Positions 37,142 to 46,411 of a stretch of 64,000 bases of DNA are shown in pieces. The notes beneath the pieces were generated by a model. It saw only the letters and a list, made by a program, of their open reading frames with translations, was not told the DNA's origin and searched no databases. Origin of the DNA: Muriicola jejuensis. GTDB lineage: Bacteria > Bacteroidota > Bacteroidia > Flavobacteriales > Flavobacteriaceae. The first letter of the stretch is position 1, and every line of letters starts with the position of its first letter. Where the stretch lies: assembly GCF_010671595.1 (NCBI RefSeq), contig NZ_JAABOP010000001.1, positions 186,001 through 250,000 of the forward strand, in the 5' to 3' direction. Both the position numbers and the translations under genes were made by a program.

Positions 37142-37474
37142 AATGTTCAGTGAAATGACCAATATCATTGATTCCATATATCAATTCTCACGGCGTTAAT
37201 AGGGCCTGATGATGAGGCCCAGAGGGCGGTCATAGGTAAAACAGTTGACCATCCGGTCGAGAAAGGCGACCACTTTGTTCCTAGGTCTAAAGTTCTTATT
37301 AAGGTTAATAAAAACCTTGATCTCTCATAATGATATCAATTTTGAAGATGCTTTACACCGGACGAAATCTTGACCCGATACAAAGGGACGATATCTTTTC
37401 CTGATAATATCTTAAGAGCTATTTCTGAAATTCGATTATTCTTCATAAATTAAGGGTCTTGATTACCTGACCGC
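37142..37474. other. Gene-free stretch between galK and the pnt genes
   Basis: This 333-bp stretch has no supported gene. A leftward frame of about 45 codons (complement of roughly 37196-37330) is open but has no start codon or recognisable homology. TGACCAATATCA at 37156-37167 matches TGAYnnnnRTCA but has no -7 element at the 23-nt spacing on either strand. Confidence 0.45.
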
Positions 37475-38551
37475 ATGACCATAGGAATCCTCAAGGAACC
37501 CAATGACAAAAGAGTGTCCCTGGTTCCAAGTACCCTTAAAAAATTCAAAGTAGAAAACGTGGAATTCTGGATCCAGGAAGGAGCCGGATCCCAGGCGAGT
37601 TATTTAGATGCCAAATATGAGAAATACGGTAAGGTAACGGACCGGGAGGATGTGCTCAAGAACGCAGATATCCTGGTGACCATCAATCCCATCCCTGCCG
37701 AAGAACTATCAAAAGTAAAAAAAGGAGCCTTGCTCGTCGCCGTATTTTCCCCTTTCCAGAACGAGAACCTTATAACCCGTATAAAAGAGTTGGGGCTTCA
37801 GGCCGCCAGCCTCGATATGATCCCCCGGACCACAATCGCCCAGACCATGGATATCCTGTCATCCATGGCATCGATCGCAGGGTATAGGGCCGTCCTGCTC
37901 GCAGCCACAGAACTTCCCGGGTTCTTCCCTATGATGATCACGGCCGCAGGGAGTATAAAACCCTGCAAGGTGCTGGTGCTCGGTGCCGGGGTGGCCGGTC
38001 TACAGGCCGTTGCCACTGCCAGGAGGCTCGGAGCCATCGTCGAGGCCTTTGATGTGAGAGCCGCCGCCAAGGAGGAAGTGGAGAGTCTGGGTGCCAAGTT
38101 CGTGGAAGTCCCGGGGGCCATCGATAAAAGAGATGCCGGAGGGTATGCCGTGGAACAGACCCCGGAATTCATGGCCAGGCAGCAGGAAGAAGTTCAGCTC
38201 AGGGCAGCGTCATCCGATGTGGTCATCACCACCGCCCAGATCCTGGGAAAGAAAGCCCCGATCCTGCTGACCAAAGAAACTGTGGAACGGATGAAACCGG
38301 GATCCATTGTTATAGACCTTGCAGCCTCTTCAGGTGGCAATTGTGAGCTCAGTCAGGACAAAAAGACCATCGTTCACAAAGGAGTGAAGATCATCGGCAA
38401 CTCTCACCTCCCTTCGGACATGCCCAGGGATGCGAGTTACTTTTTCAGTAACAATGCCGCCAATTATCTGAAACTGATCATCAAGGATGGGAAATTGAAT
38501 CTCGACCTCAACAATCAAATCATTGAAAAGACCCTGGTGACCAGGGATTAG
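37475..38551 (+). CDS. pntAA: NAD(P) transhydrogenase alpha subunit, soluble NAD(H)-binding part
   Basis: The 358-residue protein is the PntA dI domain in the alanine-dehydrogenase/PNT fold: TIGILKEPNDKRVSLVPSTL at the start, then the Rossmann motif VLVLGAGVAGLQAVATARRLG and DVRAAAKEEVESLGAKFVEV. It binds NAD(H) on the cytoplasmic face. In this lineage the alpha subunit is split, with the membrane part in the next gene 19 bp downstream. The complex moves hydride from NADH to NADP+ using the proton gradient. Confidence 0.95.
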   Translation: MTIGILKEPNDKRVSLVPSTLKKFKVENVEFWIQEGAGSQASYLDAKYEKYGKVTDREDVLKNADILVTINPIPAEELSKVKKGALLVAVFSPFQNENLITRIKELGLQAASLDMIPRTTIAQTMDILSSMASIAGYRAVLLAATELPGFFPMMITAAGSIKPCKVLVLGAGVAGLQAVATARRLGAIVEAFDVRAAAKEEVESLGAKFVEVPGAIDKRDAGGYAVEQTPEFMARQQEEVQLRAASSDVVITTAQILGKKAPILLTKETVERMKPGSIVIDLAASSGGNCELSQDKKTIVHKGVKIIGNSHLPSDMPRDASYFFSNNAANYLKLIIKDGKLNLDLNNQIIEKTLVTRD

Positions 38552-38570
38552 ATAAACGAATCTATCATAT

Positions 38571-38882
38571 ATGGAAAGTATTTTCCTCTTCCTGGATGAA
38601 AACCTATTGCTGATCTACCTCCTGATCTTTACCGTAATCCTAGGCTTTGAACTAATATCCAATGTTCCCACCATTTTACACACCCCGTTAATGTCGGGAG
38701 CGAACGCCATCAGTGGAGTGGTCATTATCGGGGCTATCCTGTTGATTCGCAATGCGGATCCGACAGACTATCTCACCCTGAGTCTGGGTGCCCTGGGGGT
38801 AGTCCTCGGCATGATCAATGTGGTCGGCGGATTTGCCGTGACTAACCGAATGCTCAAGATGTTCAATAAAAAGAAGAAGTAG
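38571..38882 (+). CDS. pntAB: NAD(P) transhydrogenase alpha subunit, membrane part
   Basis: This 103-residue protein has three to four TM helices (for example LLIYLLIFTVILGFELISNV, GVVIIGAILLI and LGALGVVLGMINVVGGFAV). It forms half of the proton channel together with PntB. It lies between pntAA and pntB, with its stop directly followed by the pntB ATG. Confidence 0.93.
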   Translation: MESIFLFLDENLLLIYLLIFTVILGFELISNVPTILHTPLMSGANAISGVVIIGAILLIRNADPTDYLTLSLGALGVVLGMINVVGGFAVTNRMLKMFNKKKK

Positions 38883-40289
38883 ATGCTCATTACAACCGTT
38901 AATATCTCCTATCTTCTCGGTGCCACGGCCTTTGTCATCGGGTTGCGGCAGATGAGTACCCCCGCTACCGCACGCAAAGGGAACCTTTTGGCCACTTTAG
39001 GCATGTCCATAGCTATTCTGGCGACCCTTTTCCTGCCGATCAATGGGGCAGACAATAACTATGTTTGGATCATGGGAGCCATGACCGTCGGCGGAATCAT
39101 TGGGTATATAAGTGCCATCAAGATCGAAATGACGGCCATGCCTCAGATGGTCTCTGTCTTTAACGGCCTCGGAGGTGCCTGCGCTGTAGTCCTTGCCTAT
39201 ACGGAACTCTTTCAGCTTGCCGAAGGCGGGATTATAGCTTCTGAGGCACAGCTGCTCATCCTGCTGCTTACCCTGCTTATCGGGGCTGTAGCCTTTACGG
39301 GCAGTATGCTGGCCTATGGAAAACTTCAGGGACTGGTAGATGATCGCAAGGTCACCCTGCCCAGGCACAACCTGATCAACATGGCCATCCTGGCTTTGCT
39401 GGTCGTTCTTTACATATATGTCTATGTATCAGGGTCTCAACCCGGAATTATATGGATCACCGCCCTCCTTCTCCTTTCCCTGTTATACGGACTTTCTTTT
39501 GTCGCTCCCATCGGGGGAGCCGATATGCCCGTGGTCATCTCCCTGTTAAATGCCTTTACAGGTCTTTCTGCAGCTGCGGCAGGCCTGATCTACAGCAACA
39601 ACATCATGATGGTCGGAGGTATCCTGGTGGGTTCTGCGGGGATCATCCTCACAGTGGTGATGTGCAAGGCCATGAACCGATCTCTGACCAACGTACTGGT
39701 CGGGGGATTCGGGGAGAACCATAAAAGCAAAAAAGAAAAAGGCGACAAACAGGTTGCCAAGGAGATCACCTGTGCCGACCTGGCCGTGCAGCTGTATTAT
39801 TCCAATACTGTCATGGTGGTCCCGGGTTACGGCCTCGCGGTGGCCCAGGCCCAGAAAGTGGTCAAAAGAATGGACAATCTCCTATCCGCCAATGGGGTAG
39901 ATGTGACCTACGCCATCCATCCGGTGGCCGGTCGGATGCCCGGCCACATGAATGTACTTCTCGCAGAAGCAGACGTGCCCTATCCCAAGTTGCTCGATAT
40001 GGAGGATGCCAACGAGGCCATGCCCAATACGGACATGGTCATCGTCATCGGAGCCAATGACGTGGTAAACCCCGCGGCTTACGACGACCCGGCAAGTCCC
40101 GTATACGGGATGCCGGTGATTAATGTATGGGAGGCCAAGAACGTAGTAGTTTTGAAAAGGAGCATGAACCCTGGTTATGCAGGGATTCAGAACCAGCTTT
40201 TTTTCCACCACAAGACGCGCATGCTTTTTGGGGACGCCAAAACCACGCTCGAAGAACTGAATGACGAGATCAAATCACTGGAAGGTTGA
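38883..40289 (+). CDS. pntB: NAD(P) transhydrogenase beta subunit
   Basis: The 468-residue protein has an N-terminal membrane domain of about eight or nine helices and a cytoplasmic NADP(H)-binding dIII domain (from about 290: VVPGYGLAVAQAQKVVK, YAIHPVAGRMPGHMNVLLAE, VIGANDVVNPAA). It completes the proton-driven transhydrogenase. Together with the NADP-linked Icd in this window it is a main source of NADPH. It ends 6 bp before the convergent nitrilase gene. Confidence 0.96.
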   Translation: MLITTVNISYLLGATAFVIGLRQMSTPATARKGNLLATLGMSIAILATLFLPINGADNNYVWIMGAMTVGGIIGYISAIKIEMTAMPQMVSVFNGLGGACAVVLAYTELFQLAEGGIIASEAQLLILLLTLLIGAVAFTGSMLAYGKLQGLVDDRKVTLPRHNLINMAILALLVVLYIYVYVSGSQPGIIWITALLLLSLLYGLSFVAPIGGADMPVVISLLNAFTGLSAAAAGLIYSNNIMMVGGILVGSAGIILTVVMCKAMNRSLTNVLVGGFGENHKSKKEKGDKQVAKEITCADLAVQLYYSNTVMVVPGYGLAVAQAQKVVKRMDNLLSANGVDVTYAIHPVAGRMPGHMNVLLAEADVPYPKLLDMEDANEAMPNTDMVIVIGANDVVNPAAYDDPASPVYGMPVINVWEAKNVVVLKRSMNPGYAGIQNQLFFHHKTRMLFGDAKTTLEELNDEIKSLEG

Positions 40290-40295
40290 TCTCCC

Positions 40296-41825
40296 TCAGG
40301 ATTTTTCTGTGCGCCTAAGATCAAAGATATCCTTCCTCCTGTCCCTTAAATTTCGCACCGCACCGAACTGGTTGAGCTCGCGCAACAGATCGATATCCAC
40401 ATCGGCGATGAGGATCATCTCCGTATTCGGGGTAGCTTCTGCTTTGATACCGTTGGTAGGAAAAGAAAAATCACAAGGGGTAAACACCATGGATTGCGCA
40501 AATTGTATGTCCATATTGTGGACGTTGGGCAGGTTACCCACACTTCCGGCAATAGCTACATAGCACTCGTTTTCTATGGCGCGCGCCTGTGCGCAATGAC
40601 GAACCCTTGAATAGCCGTTCTGGGTGTCCGTAAGGAAGGGGATGAAAAGGATATCCATCCCGTCGTCTGCCAGGATCCGACTGAGTTCAGGGAATTCCGA
40701 ATCGTAACAGATCAGCACGCCTATCTTCCCACAGTCCGTATCGAAAGTCCTGAGTCCGTTTCCGCCCTGCATTCCCCAGACCTTGGCCTCATCAGGGGTT
40801 ACGTGTAATTTCTCATAGCGTTCCATACTCCCATCCCGGCGGCAGAGGTAACCTGCATTGACGAGTTTTCCGTCCTTCATTTCCGGCATGCTCCCGGTGA
40901 TGATGTTGATGTTGTAGGAGATTGAGAACTCAGAGAACTTCTTGACGATGTCATCCGTGTGCTTGGCGAGCTCCCTGATGGCCTGGGATTCTCCAAGGTG
41001 ATTGTTATCTGCCATCAGGGGAGCGTTGAAGAATTCCGGGAAAAGGGCAAAATCGGATCGGTAGCCCGAGACCGCATCGATGAAATACTCGGCCTGCTGC
41101 AACAGGTCATCGAGGTCCTTGTAGGGCCTCATCTGCCATTGGATAAGTCCAAGCCTGATTATTTTCTTTAATGGGGCCACCTTTTTAGTGGGTTTCTCAT
41201 AATAGATATTATCCCATTCCATAAGCACGGCGAACTCACTAGACGCCTCATCCCCTTCGAGATATCCCTTGATGACCTTGGCCGGGTGGAAATCATTTGA
41301 GATCTGAAAGTTCAGAACAGGATCCTGTATCTCCTTCCTGCGGACCTTCTGAATGTATTCCTTGGGAGAGAGCGTATCGGCATACTTGTGGTAGTTAGGC
41401 ATCCTGCCTCCGAAGGCCACTCCTTTGAGATTCAGGCGTTCGCTGAGATCCTTGCGGTAATCATAGAGCCTTCTACCCAGCCTAAGACCCCTGAACTCGG
41501 GTTTGATAAAGACATCGATCCCATAAAGCATATCCCCGTCCATGGTATGCGTACTAAAAGTGTAATTTCCCGTAACCTCCCTGTAGGTATGGTTCACATC
41601 GAACTGACTGTAGTCCACAATAATGGAAAGGGCACACCCTGCAAGTTCCCCATTGATCTTCATTACCACCTGTCCCTCGGGAAAGAGGTCAATAAGTTTC
41701 TCGATGTGGTGTTCGCGCCAGTAGGCATTGGGCATGGAGGTATAGGCCTCAATCATAGCCTTTTTAAGTTCCTGGTAATCGTCCATGCTCAGGTACGCCA
41801 GTTCAATATTTTCAATCTCTATCAC
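40296..41825 (-). CDS. GNAT acetyltransferase fused to a carbon-nitrogen hydrolase
   Basis: The 509-residue protein joins two enzymes. Residues about 1-210 form a GNAT domain (KPEFRGLRLGRRLYDYRKDL acetyl-CoA site), and about 225-505 a nitrilase-fold hydrolase with the triad Glu in ALFPEFFNAPL, Lys in YEKLHVTPDE and Cys in GVLICYDSEFPE. Such fusions are widespread but not characterised; the hydrolase breaks C-N bonds in amides, and the GNAT part acylates amines. It is 57 bp beyond the epimerase gene in the same direction, so it is probably the last gene of the PP-loop/creatininase/epimerase operon. Confidence 0.9.
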   Translation of the reverse strand: MIEIENIELAYLSMDDYQELKKAMIEAYTSMPNAYWREHHIEKLIDLFPEGQVVMKINGELAGCALSIIVDYSQFDVNHTYREVTGNYTFSTHTMDGDMLYGIDVFIKPEFRGLRLGRRLYDYRKDLSERLNLKGVAFGGRMPNYHKYADTLSPKEYIQKVRRKEIQDPVLNFQISNDFHPAKVIKGYLEGDEASSEFAVLMEWDNIYYEKPTKKVAPLKKIIRLGLIQWQMRPYKDLDDLLQQAEYFIDAVSGYRSDFALFPEFFNAPLMADNNHLGESQAIRELAKHTDDIVKKFSEFSISYNINIITGSMPEMKDGKLVNAGYLCRRDGSMERYEKLHVTPDEAKVWGMQGGNGLRTFDTDCGKIGVLICYDSEFPELSRILADDGMDILFIPFLTDTQNGYSRVRHCAQARAIENECYVAIAGSVGNLPNVHNMDIQFAQSMVFTPCDFSFPTNGIKAEATPNTEMILIADVDIDLLRELNQFGAVRNLRDRRKDIFDLRRTEKS

Positions 41826-41882
41826 GTTCTTTTTTTTTGGTGATACAAAAATAAGGCTTATTTCTCTCTTTGACTGTAAAGG

Positions 41883-42941
41883 CTATTCCACGAACCCAAG
41901 ACCAGGGATACGCGAGGGATAGAGGATCCCGTCCTGCAGCCTGAAAAGTCCCTGAAACGGGTCATTCTCCAGATCGAGATGCCCATCGAGGTCTGCGAAA
42001 TGCACATTGGGCCTGGAGAGTGCGAAATGGAGTCCGGCCGAGATCCCCAGGGCGCATTCATCCAGACAGCCCACCATGGCCTCGAGTCCGGCCGATTTCG
42101 CTACTGAGTTGATGTGCATCCCTTCCAGGATCCCCCCCACCTTCATCAGTTTTATATTGACCATATCGATCAGGTCATGCTGGGCCAGCCTGAAAGCGTC
42201 GTCCAGGGTTTTCAGGCTTTCATCGGCCATCACGGGTATCCCCACGGCATGGGTCACTTCCCCCAGAATGTGATCGGTCTTTGTTTTGGTCGGTTGTTCG
42301 AAGATCTGTATCCCTACCTCCTGGGTGGCCGTTACAAAAGCGATGGAATCCTCCACGCTGTATCCCTGGTTACCGTCGAACCTGAACACTGTTTCGGGAA
42401 ACTCTTCCCGCAGCCGGATCATCCTCTCTATATCCTCTTCTAAATTGATGCCCCCTTTGATCTTCAGGATCCTAAAACCCCGTCCGGAGTATTCCCTGGC
42501 CATGGTAAGGGTATCCTGCAAACCCAGAATCCCGATGGTGATGCTGGTTTCAATGGAGTCCTGGTATCCTCCGAGATAGTGATACAAGGGTACACCTGCT
42601 TTTTTTGAGACCAGATCGAGCAAGGCCATATCCACCATGGCCCATACGGAAGGGTTATCCGGGCAAAGGGATTTGAGCTCCTCCAGGATCCTGGTATAGT
42701 TAAAAGGAGAACGGCCTTTGAGGAATGGAAGTAAGAACCATTCGATCGCCTGCTGGGCGCTTTCGGGCGTCTCGCCGGTGACTTCCAGGTCTGGTGCCGC
42801 ACACCCATAGCCAACATGCTTGCCATCCGTTTCGAGCTTCAAAATAAAATTACTCGCCCTGGTAACCGTTTCATACGCAATGGTGTATGGGACGGAGAGG
42901 GATAGGTCTAACCGTTCGTAGGAAACGCGGGTTATTTTCAT
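41883..42941 (-). CDS. Dipeptide-epimerase family enolase-superfamily enzyme
   Basis: The start is the ATG complementing 42939-42941 (MKITRVSYERLDLSLSVPYT); the upstream frame is not conserved. The 352-residue protein has the Lys pair in ILKIKGGIN, metal ligands in FRFDGNQGY, IFEQPT and VMADESLKT, the second catalytic Lys in NIKLMKVGG, and the ADLDGHLDL segment like the DxD motif for the peptide amino group. This fits L-Ala-D/L-Glu epimerases and relatives. DgcA, an N-acetyl-D-glutamate racemase, comes from the same family. Its start overlaps the creatininase stop by 1 nt. Confidence 0.9.
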   Translation of the reverse strand: MKITRVSYERLDLSLSVPYTIAYETVTRASNFILKLETDGKHVGYGCAAPDLEVTGETPESAQQAIEWFLLPFLKGRSPFNYTRILEELKSLCPDNPSVWAMVDMALLDLVSKKAGVPLYHYLGGYQDSIETSITIGILGLQDTLTMAREYSGRGFRILKIKGGINLEEDIERMIRLREEFPETVFRFDGNQGYSVEDSIAFVTATQEVGIQIFEQPTKTKTDHILGEVTHAVGIPVMADESLKTLDDAFRLAQHDLIDMVNIKLMKVGGILEGMHINSVAKSAGLEAMVGCLDECALGISAGLHFALSRPNVHFADLDGHLDLENDPFQGLFRLQDGILYPSRIPGLGFVE

Positions 42942-43741
42942 CAGTACCGCTTTTGATAGAGGTCGTCCAGGGAAGAATGCTGGATAGACTCCACAAAGCT
43001 CACCATATGGTGGATCATGAGCTCCCACATTTTTTTGCCTTTCTCCGCCGTAGCCTTGGTGGCATCACCCATTACCCCGCTCTCAGACAGCTTGTTGGTC
43101 CGCACATACCAGTTTACCCCTTGATCACTGTCGAAATCGAGATATTTACTGCCGAATTCCAGGGTCTGGTTCACGGCCTTGTCCATTTGCACCACCTCAG
43201 GCCTGATGGCCAGGGTCGTACTGGTCTCCAGCTCACCTGCATGGATGTCATTGGGAGTTTCCACCAGATTGTAAAGGGCCACGTCACTGGTCTCACCCGT
43301 ATCCACACAGACGAAGATCTTGGCATCCCTGTTGATCATCTGGGCAGCGTAGTGCAGGGTAGGCGCATTGTCTCCGTGCCCGTTGAGGATTATGATCTTT
43401 TTGATACCGTTCTTGGCCAGACTCATCCCCAGGTCATAGACAAAACGGGATAAGGCATCATTGGTGACGCTGAGAGTTCCTTTGAAGTCTTCGTGGTGGT
43501 AAGACACCCCGAAAGGGATCGGGGGCAGCACTAGGGGTTTGGGATCCGCGCAAGCCTCGGCCACTTTAGAAGCCATATATTTGGCATCAAAATAGTCTAT
43601 ATCTACGGGCAGGTGTGGACCGTGTTGTTCAATGGCCCCACAGGGCAATATGGCGGTGTCTACGATCTTCAGGTATTCTTCGATCTCAGGCCAGGTCATC
43701 TCTTCCCACAAAAATGTGGATTTACGTTGTTTTGTGCTCAT
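42941..43741 (-). CDS. Creatininase-family amidohydrolase
   Basis: The 266-residue cytoplasmic protein matches the creatininase fold: LPCGAIEQHGPHLPVDIDYF (metal ligands Glu, His, Asp), IILNGHGDNAPTLH and HAGELETSTTLAI (metal Glu). The family cleaves small amides: creatinine, formamides in flavin/F420 synthesis, or peptide ends in mycofactocin maturation (MftE). The substrate here is open. It overlaps both neighbours (20 bp with the PP-loop gene, 1 nt with the epimerase gene), so the three are translationally coupled. Confidence 0.9.
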   Translation of the reverse strand: MSTKQRKSTFLWEEMTWPEIEEYLKIVDTAILPCGAIEQHGPHLPVDIDYFDAKYMASKVAEACADPKPLVLPPIPFGVSYHHEDFKGTLSVTNDALSRFVYDLGMSLAKNGIKKIIILNGHGDNAPTLHYAAQMINRDAKIFVCVDTGETSDVALYNLVETPNDIHAGELETSTTLAIRPEVVQMDKAVNQTLEFGSKYLDFDSDQGVNWYVRTNKLSESGVMGDATKATAEKGKKMWELMIHHMVSFVESIQHSSLDDLYQKRY

Positions 43742-45248
43742 CGCTTTTCCTTAAAAAATAAGGCTGATCAAGGAAAGCCTTATCGGGTGTAAAAGTATGC
43801 CATTTCCTGTCATGGAGTCGTACACATCCTTCAGAATATTTTGTGTAGATCTCGAGGAGTGGCTCCCGGATGTGCAGGGGTAAGTCCTCGAGCTTGCTCC
43901 GCTCCCGGTCGAACCTCAGGGAAACGATTTCCCTGTGTTCTCTGCCCAATTTTCTGGTGTGCTCATTGTCTGAGAGCAACCCTTTTGAGAGCAGCAGGTG
44001 ATAGAGATGGGCCGCATCGCTACCCAGTTGTTTCACCCCTCTTTTCTCCAGTGCCAGGAGCCCCTTTTTTATCTGTTCATCCGTATATCCGCACCTTCGC
44101 GGATCTTCCTCAAGGGCCATGAGCATGCCGATGATCCTCCTGCACTTCTCGCAATTCCCACAGGGCAACATCCGGCCATTCTCCTCGTGGGCTGCGTGGC
44201 AGGAGACCTGTTGAGCCTGCAGCCCGGGATACCTTTTCACCAGAATCTTCAGGATGAGCAATTCTGACAAGGGCCTGAGGACCGAGTACTGCCTGATGTT
44301 CCAACCTTTCCTGCTGTAGAATCGCGTCAGCGCATTGTCAAAATACTTGCTCTGATCGTACAAGCCGTTGTAATGGGATATCCCCTGGAAATTCCCTTTG
44401 ACCGTGGTATCGTATTCATTCCCTATTAGGATGTTGCCCGCATTTCTCTTCAGGGCCACCGGCAGGGTACCAAAAAGGAAAACGGCCACAGTCCAGAGCC
44501 TGATCGGATAGATATCGGCCCTTATATTCTGGAAGTTCTCCTTTATGAACGGCATTTGTTTTACCATCCAGTTAAAGATACGGTCGCTGTTGCACCAGGG
44601 TTTGACCGTATTCGGTTCGATCTTTTCATAATGGTCATAGGCATTGACCGCCGTAAACCAATGCCTTCCGGATTCGTTGATGAATACGGGATGCGGGACA
44701 CCGATCTCCCTGATAAGGCCATAGGTTAGCAGGCTGTCCTTGCCCCCACTGCTGAGGATCACGTATTCATCCTCTTTGGGGCTTCGCTCGGTGCGATTCA
44801 AGGAAAGATTAAAAAATGTATCCTCTTTAAAAACCAGGGAGGCCGCCGTATATCTGTGAAGATTCTCCACCGGTAAACGATCATAAGGGGGTTTTAGGAA
44901 CTCGTTCCGACCATAGAATTTCAGGACGAGGATCTCCCGGGAGGTGTTTTCCATCATGTCCGTCAAAAAGCGTTTGTCTGCCTCGTCGAACAAGCCATCG
45001 AACACGATTTCCTCGAAGAACAACCCGTAGTTCAGGGCCACCTGGGCTACCATGAGGGATGCTAGATTGACATCAGCTGCTTTTTTTCGATCGAAATAAG
45101 GTGCATTGTAGGAATAAATGAGTTGATTGGAGACCGTTTCCCCATCTTTCTTTACGATGGTGTAGGTCGCTTTTACCCTGCGGGGTTCAACGGTAAGCTC
45201 ATGGACCAGGAGTTTGTGGTAAACTACCAGGGATCGGATGCCTGTCAT
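43722..45248 (-). CDS. PP-loop ATP-pyrophosphatase with QueC-like cysteine cluster
   Basis: The 508-residue protein contains SGGKDS at 167-172, the PP-loop signature of enzymes that adenylate a carbonyl to make an amide, nitrile or thio group. A cluster C350-x12-C363-x2-C366-x2-C369 resembles the zinc site of QueC (Cx8Cx2Cx2C). The N-terminal 150 residues and the C-terminal 120 residues are not recognised and make it about twice the size of QueC. It leads the operon with the creatininase and epimerase, so it may form a bond that those enzymes open or rework (inference). Confidence 0.7.
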   Translation of the reverse strand: MTGIRSLVVYHKLLVHELTVEPRRVKATYTIVKKDGETVSNQLIYSYNAPYFDRKKAADVNLASLMVAQVALNYGLFFEEIVFDGLFDEADKRFLTDMMENTSREILVLKFYGRNEFLKPPYDRLPVENLHRYTAASLVFKEDTFFNLSLNRTERSPKEDEYVILSSGGKDSLLTYGLIREIGVPHPVFINESGRHWFTAVNAYDHYEKIEPNTVKPWCNSDRIFNWMVKQMPFIKENFQNIRADIYPIRLWTVAVFLFGTLPVALKRNAGNILIGNEYDTTVKGNFQGISHYNGLYDQSKYFDNALTRFYSRKGWNIRQYSVLRPLSELLILKILVKRYPGLQAQQVSCHAAHEENGRMLPCGNCEKCRRIIGMLMALEEDPRRCGYTDEQIKKGLLALEKRGVKQLGSDAAHLYHLLLSKGLLSDNEHTRKLGREHREIVSLRFDRERSKLEDLPLHIREPLLEIYTKYSEGCVRLHDRKWHTFTPDKAFLDQPYFLRKSDEHKTT

Positions 45249-45475
45249 AAAAATTGTATAAGATAAACCGAACGGATCATCGGGAATGGATCCGTATCGC
45301 TGCTCAATTCTGCGGAATGCTTCATTAAAAATACCATAAATTTAACAGTATTGAAATACTATTTCCCGAATTACTCCATTTTATTGGGCCCCAAGGAGTA
45401 ATCGCATCTAAAATATTAACACAGCACGAATGGGAAATTCAGATAATTTTACATCGTCAAACTAGTGAAATATAC

Positions 45476-46393
45476 ATGAACCTGAGATATTTATTTACCG
45501 CGCTTCTCTTTTTGTTTTGCAGCCTGCTTCCGGCCCAGAAGGAATTGCCGCTAAAAGTACCGAACGACCAAATTCGCCCGCTTAGGTCCCTGCTTGACAC
45601 CTCCCTTCAGCGCAGCCTGGAAAACCAGATTCTGAAGAATCCGGAGTGGAAAAAACTGATCGAGACCAAGCGCATGGCTGTTGGCCTGGTGGACCTGCGC
45701 GACCCCGAAAACGTGAGGTTTGCGAGGATCAACGGCAACCACATGATGTATGCGGCCAGCTTGCCCAAGATCGCCATCCTACTGGCGGCCATGGATGCCA
45801 TAGAAAAAGGGGAATTAAAAGAAACTGCAGAGGTGAAGAAGGATATGCGACTGATGATCAGCAAGTCAGACAACCAGGCTTCCACGCGAATGATAGACAG
45901 GGTAGGCTACGACAAGATAGAGGAGGTCATGACCAATCCCAAATACGAGTTTTACGATGAGGAAACCGGAGGGGGATTGTGGGTTGGCAAGCGCTATGGA
46001 GGAGGTGGAGACACCCACCGTGAACCGATTAAAAACCTCAGCCATGCGGCGTCCGTGACCCAGGTTTGCCGATTTTATTACCTCCTTGCCAACGGCAAGC
46101 TCGTAAACGAGGAAAGATCAGCACAAATGCTGGATATCATGGAAAATCCCGAACTGCACCATAAATTTGTCAACACCCTGGACGTCCTTGCCCCGGATGC
46201 CCGTATCTTCAGGAAATCAGGATCGTGGAGGAATTACCATTCCGATTCTGCCCTGGTGTGGGGGGTGGACAAGAACAGGCGTTACATCCTCGTAGCGCTC
46301 ATAGATGATCCGAATGGGGAACAAATTATCCGCAGCCTCGTCCGACCCGTGGAAACTACCTTAAAAAATTTCAAGAATTACAGAAAAGGGTAA
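45476..46393 (+). CDS. Exported class A beta-lactamase-fold serine hydrolase (1)
   Basis: This 305-residue protein has a signal peptide (ending near LLPAQ). It carries the three active-site motifs: SxxK as SLPK (95-98), SDN (131-133) and KSG (247-249). Overall it fits the beta-lactamase2 family. The Glu166 region of true class A enzymes is not obvious, so penicillin hydrolysis is not assured; peptidase or esterase action on cell-wall peptides is equally possible. It is followed 18 bp downstream by the HEAT-repeat carrier and is divergent from the PP-loop operon. Confidence 0.87.
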   Translation: MNLRYLFTALLFLFCSLLPAQKELPLKVPNDQIRPLRSLLDTSLQRSLENQILKNPEWKKLIETKRMAVGLVDLRDPENVRFARINGNHMMYAASLPKIAILLAAMDAIEKGELKETAEVKKDMRLMISKSDNQASTRMIDRVGYDKIEEVMTNPKYEFYDEETGGGLWVGKRYGGGGDTHREPIKNLSHAASVTQVCRFYYLLANGKLVNEERSAQMLDIMENPELHHKFVNTLDVLAPDARIFRKSGSWRNYHSDSALVWGVDKNRRYILVALIDDPNGEQIIRSLVRPVETTLKNFKNYRKG

Positions 46394-46411
46394 ATTCGGG
46401 TAAAATTCTTC

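Noticed and set aside
37156-37167. TGACCAATATCA after galK as a Crp/Fnr-like site
   Set aside because: No -7 element at 23 nt on either strand; pntAA starts more than 300 bp away.
43722-45248. PP-loop protein as QueC for queuosine together with tgt
   Set aside because: It is about twice the QueC length, shares only the P-loop and a Cys cluster, and sits with creatininase and epimerase genes 17 kb from tgt.
45476-46393. Antibiotic-resistance beta-lactamase
   Set aside because: The SxxK, SDN and KSG motifs are shared by many peptidases and esterases; no clear Glu166 region and the context is metabolic.
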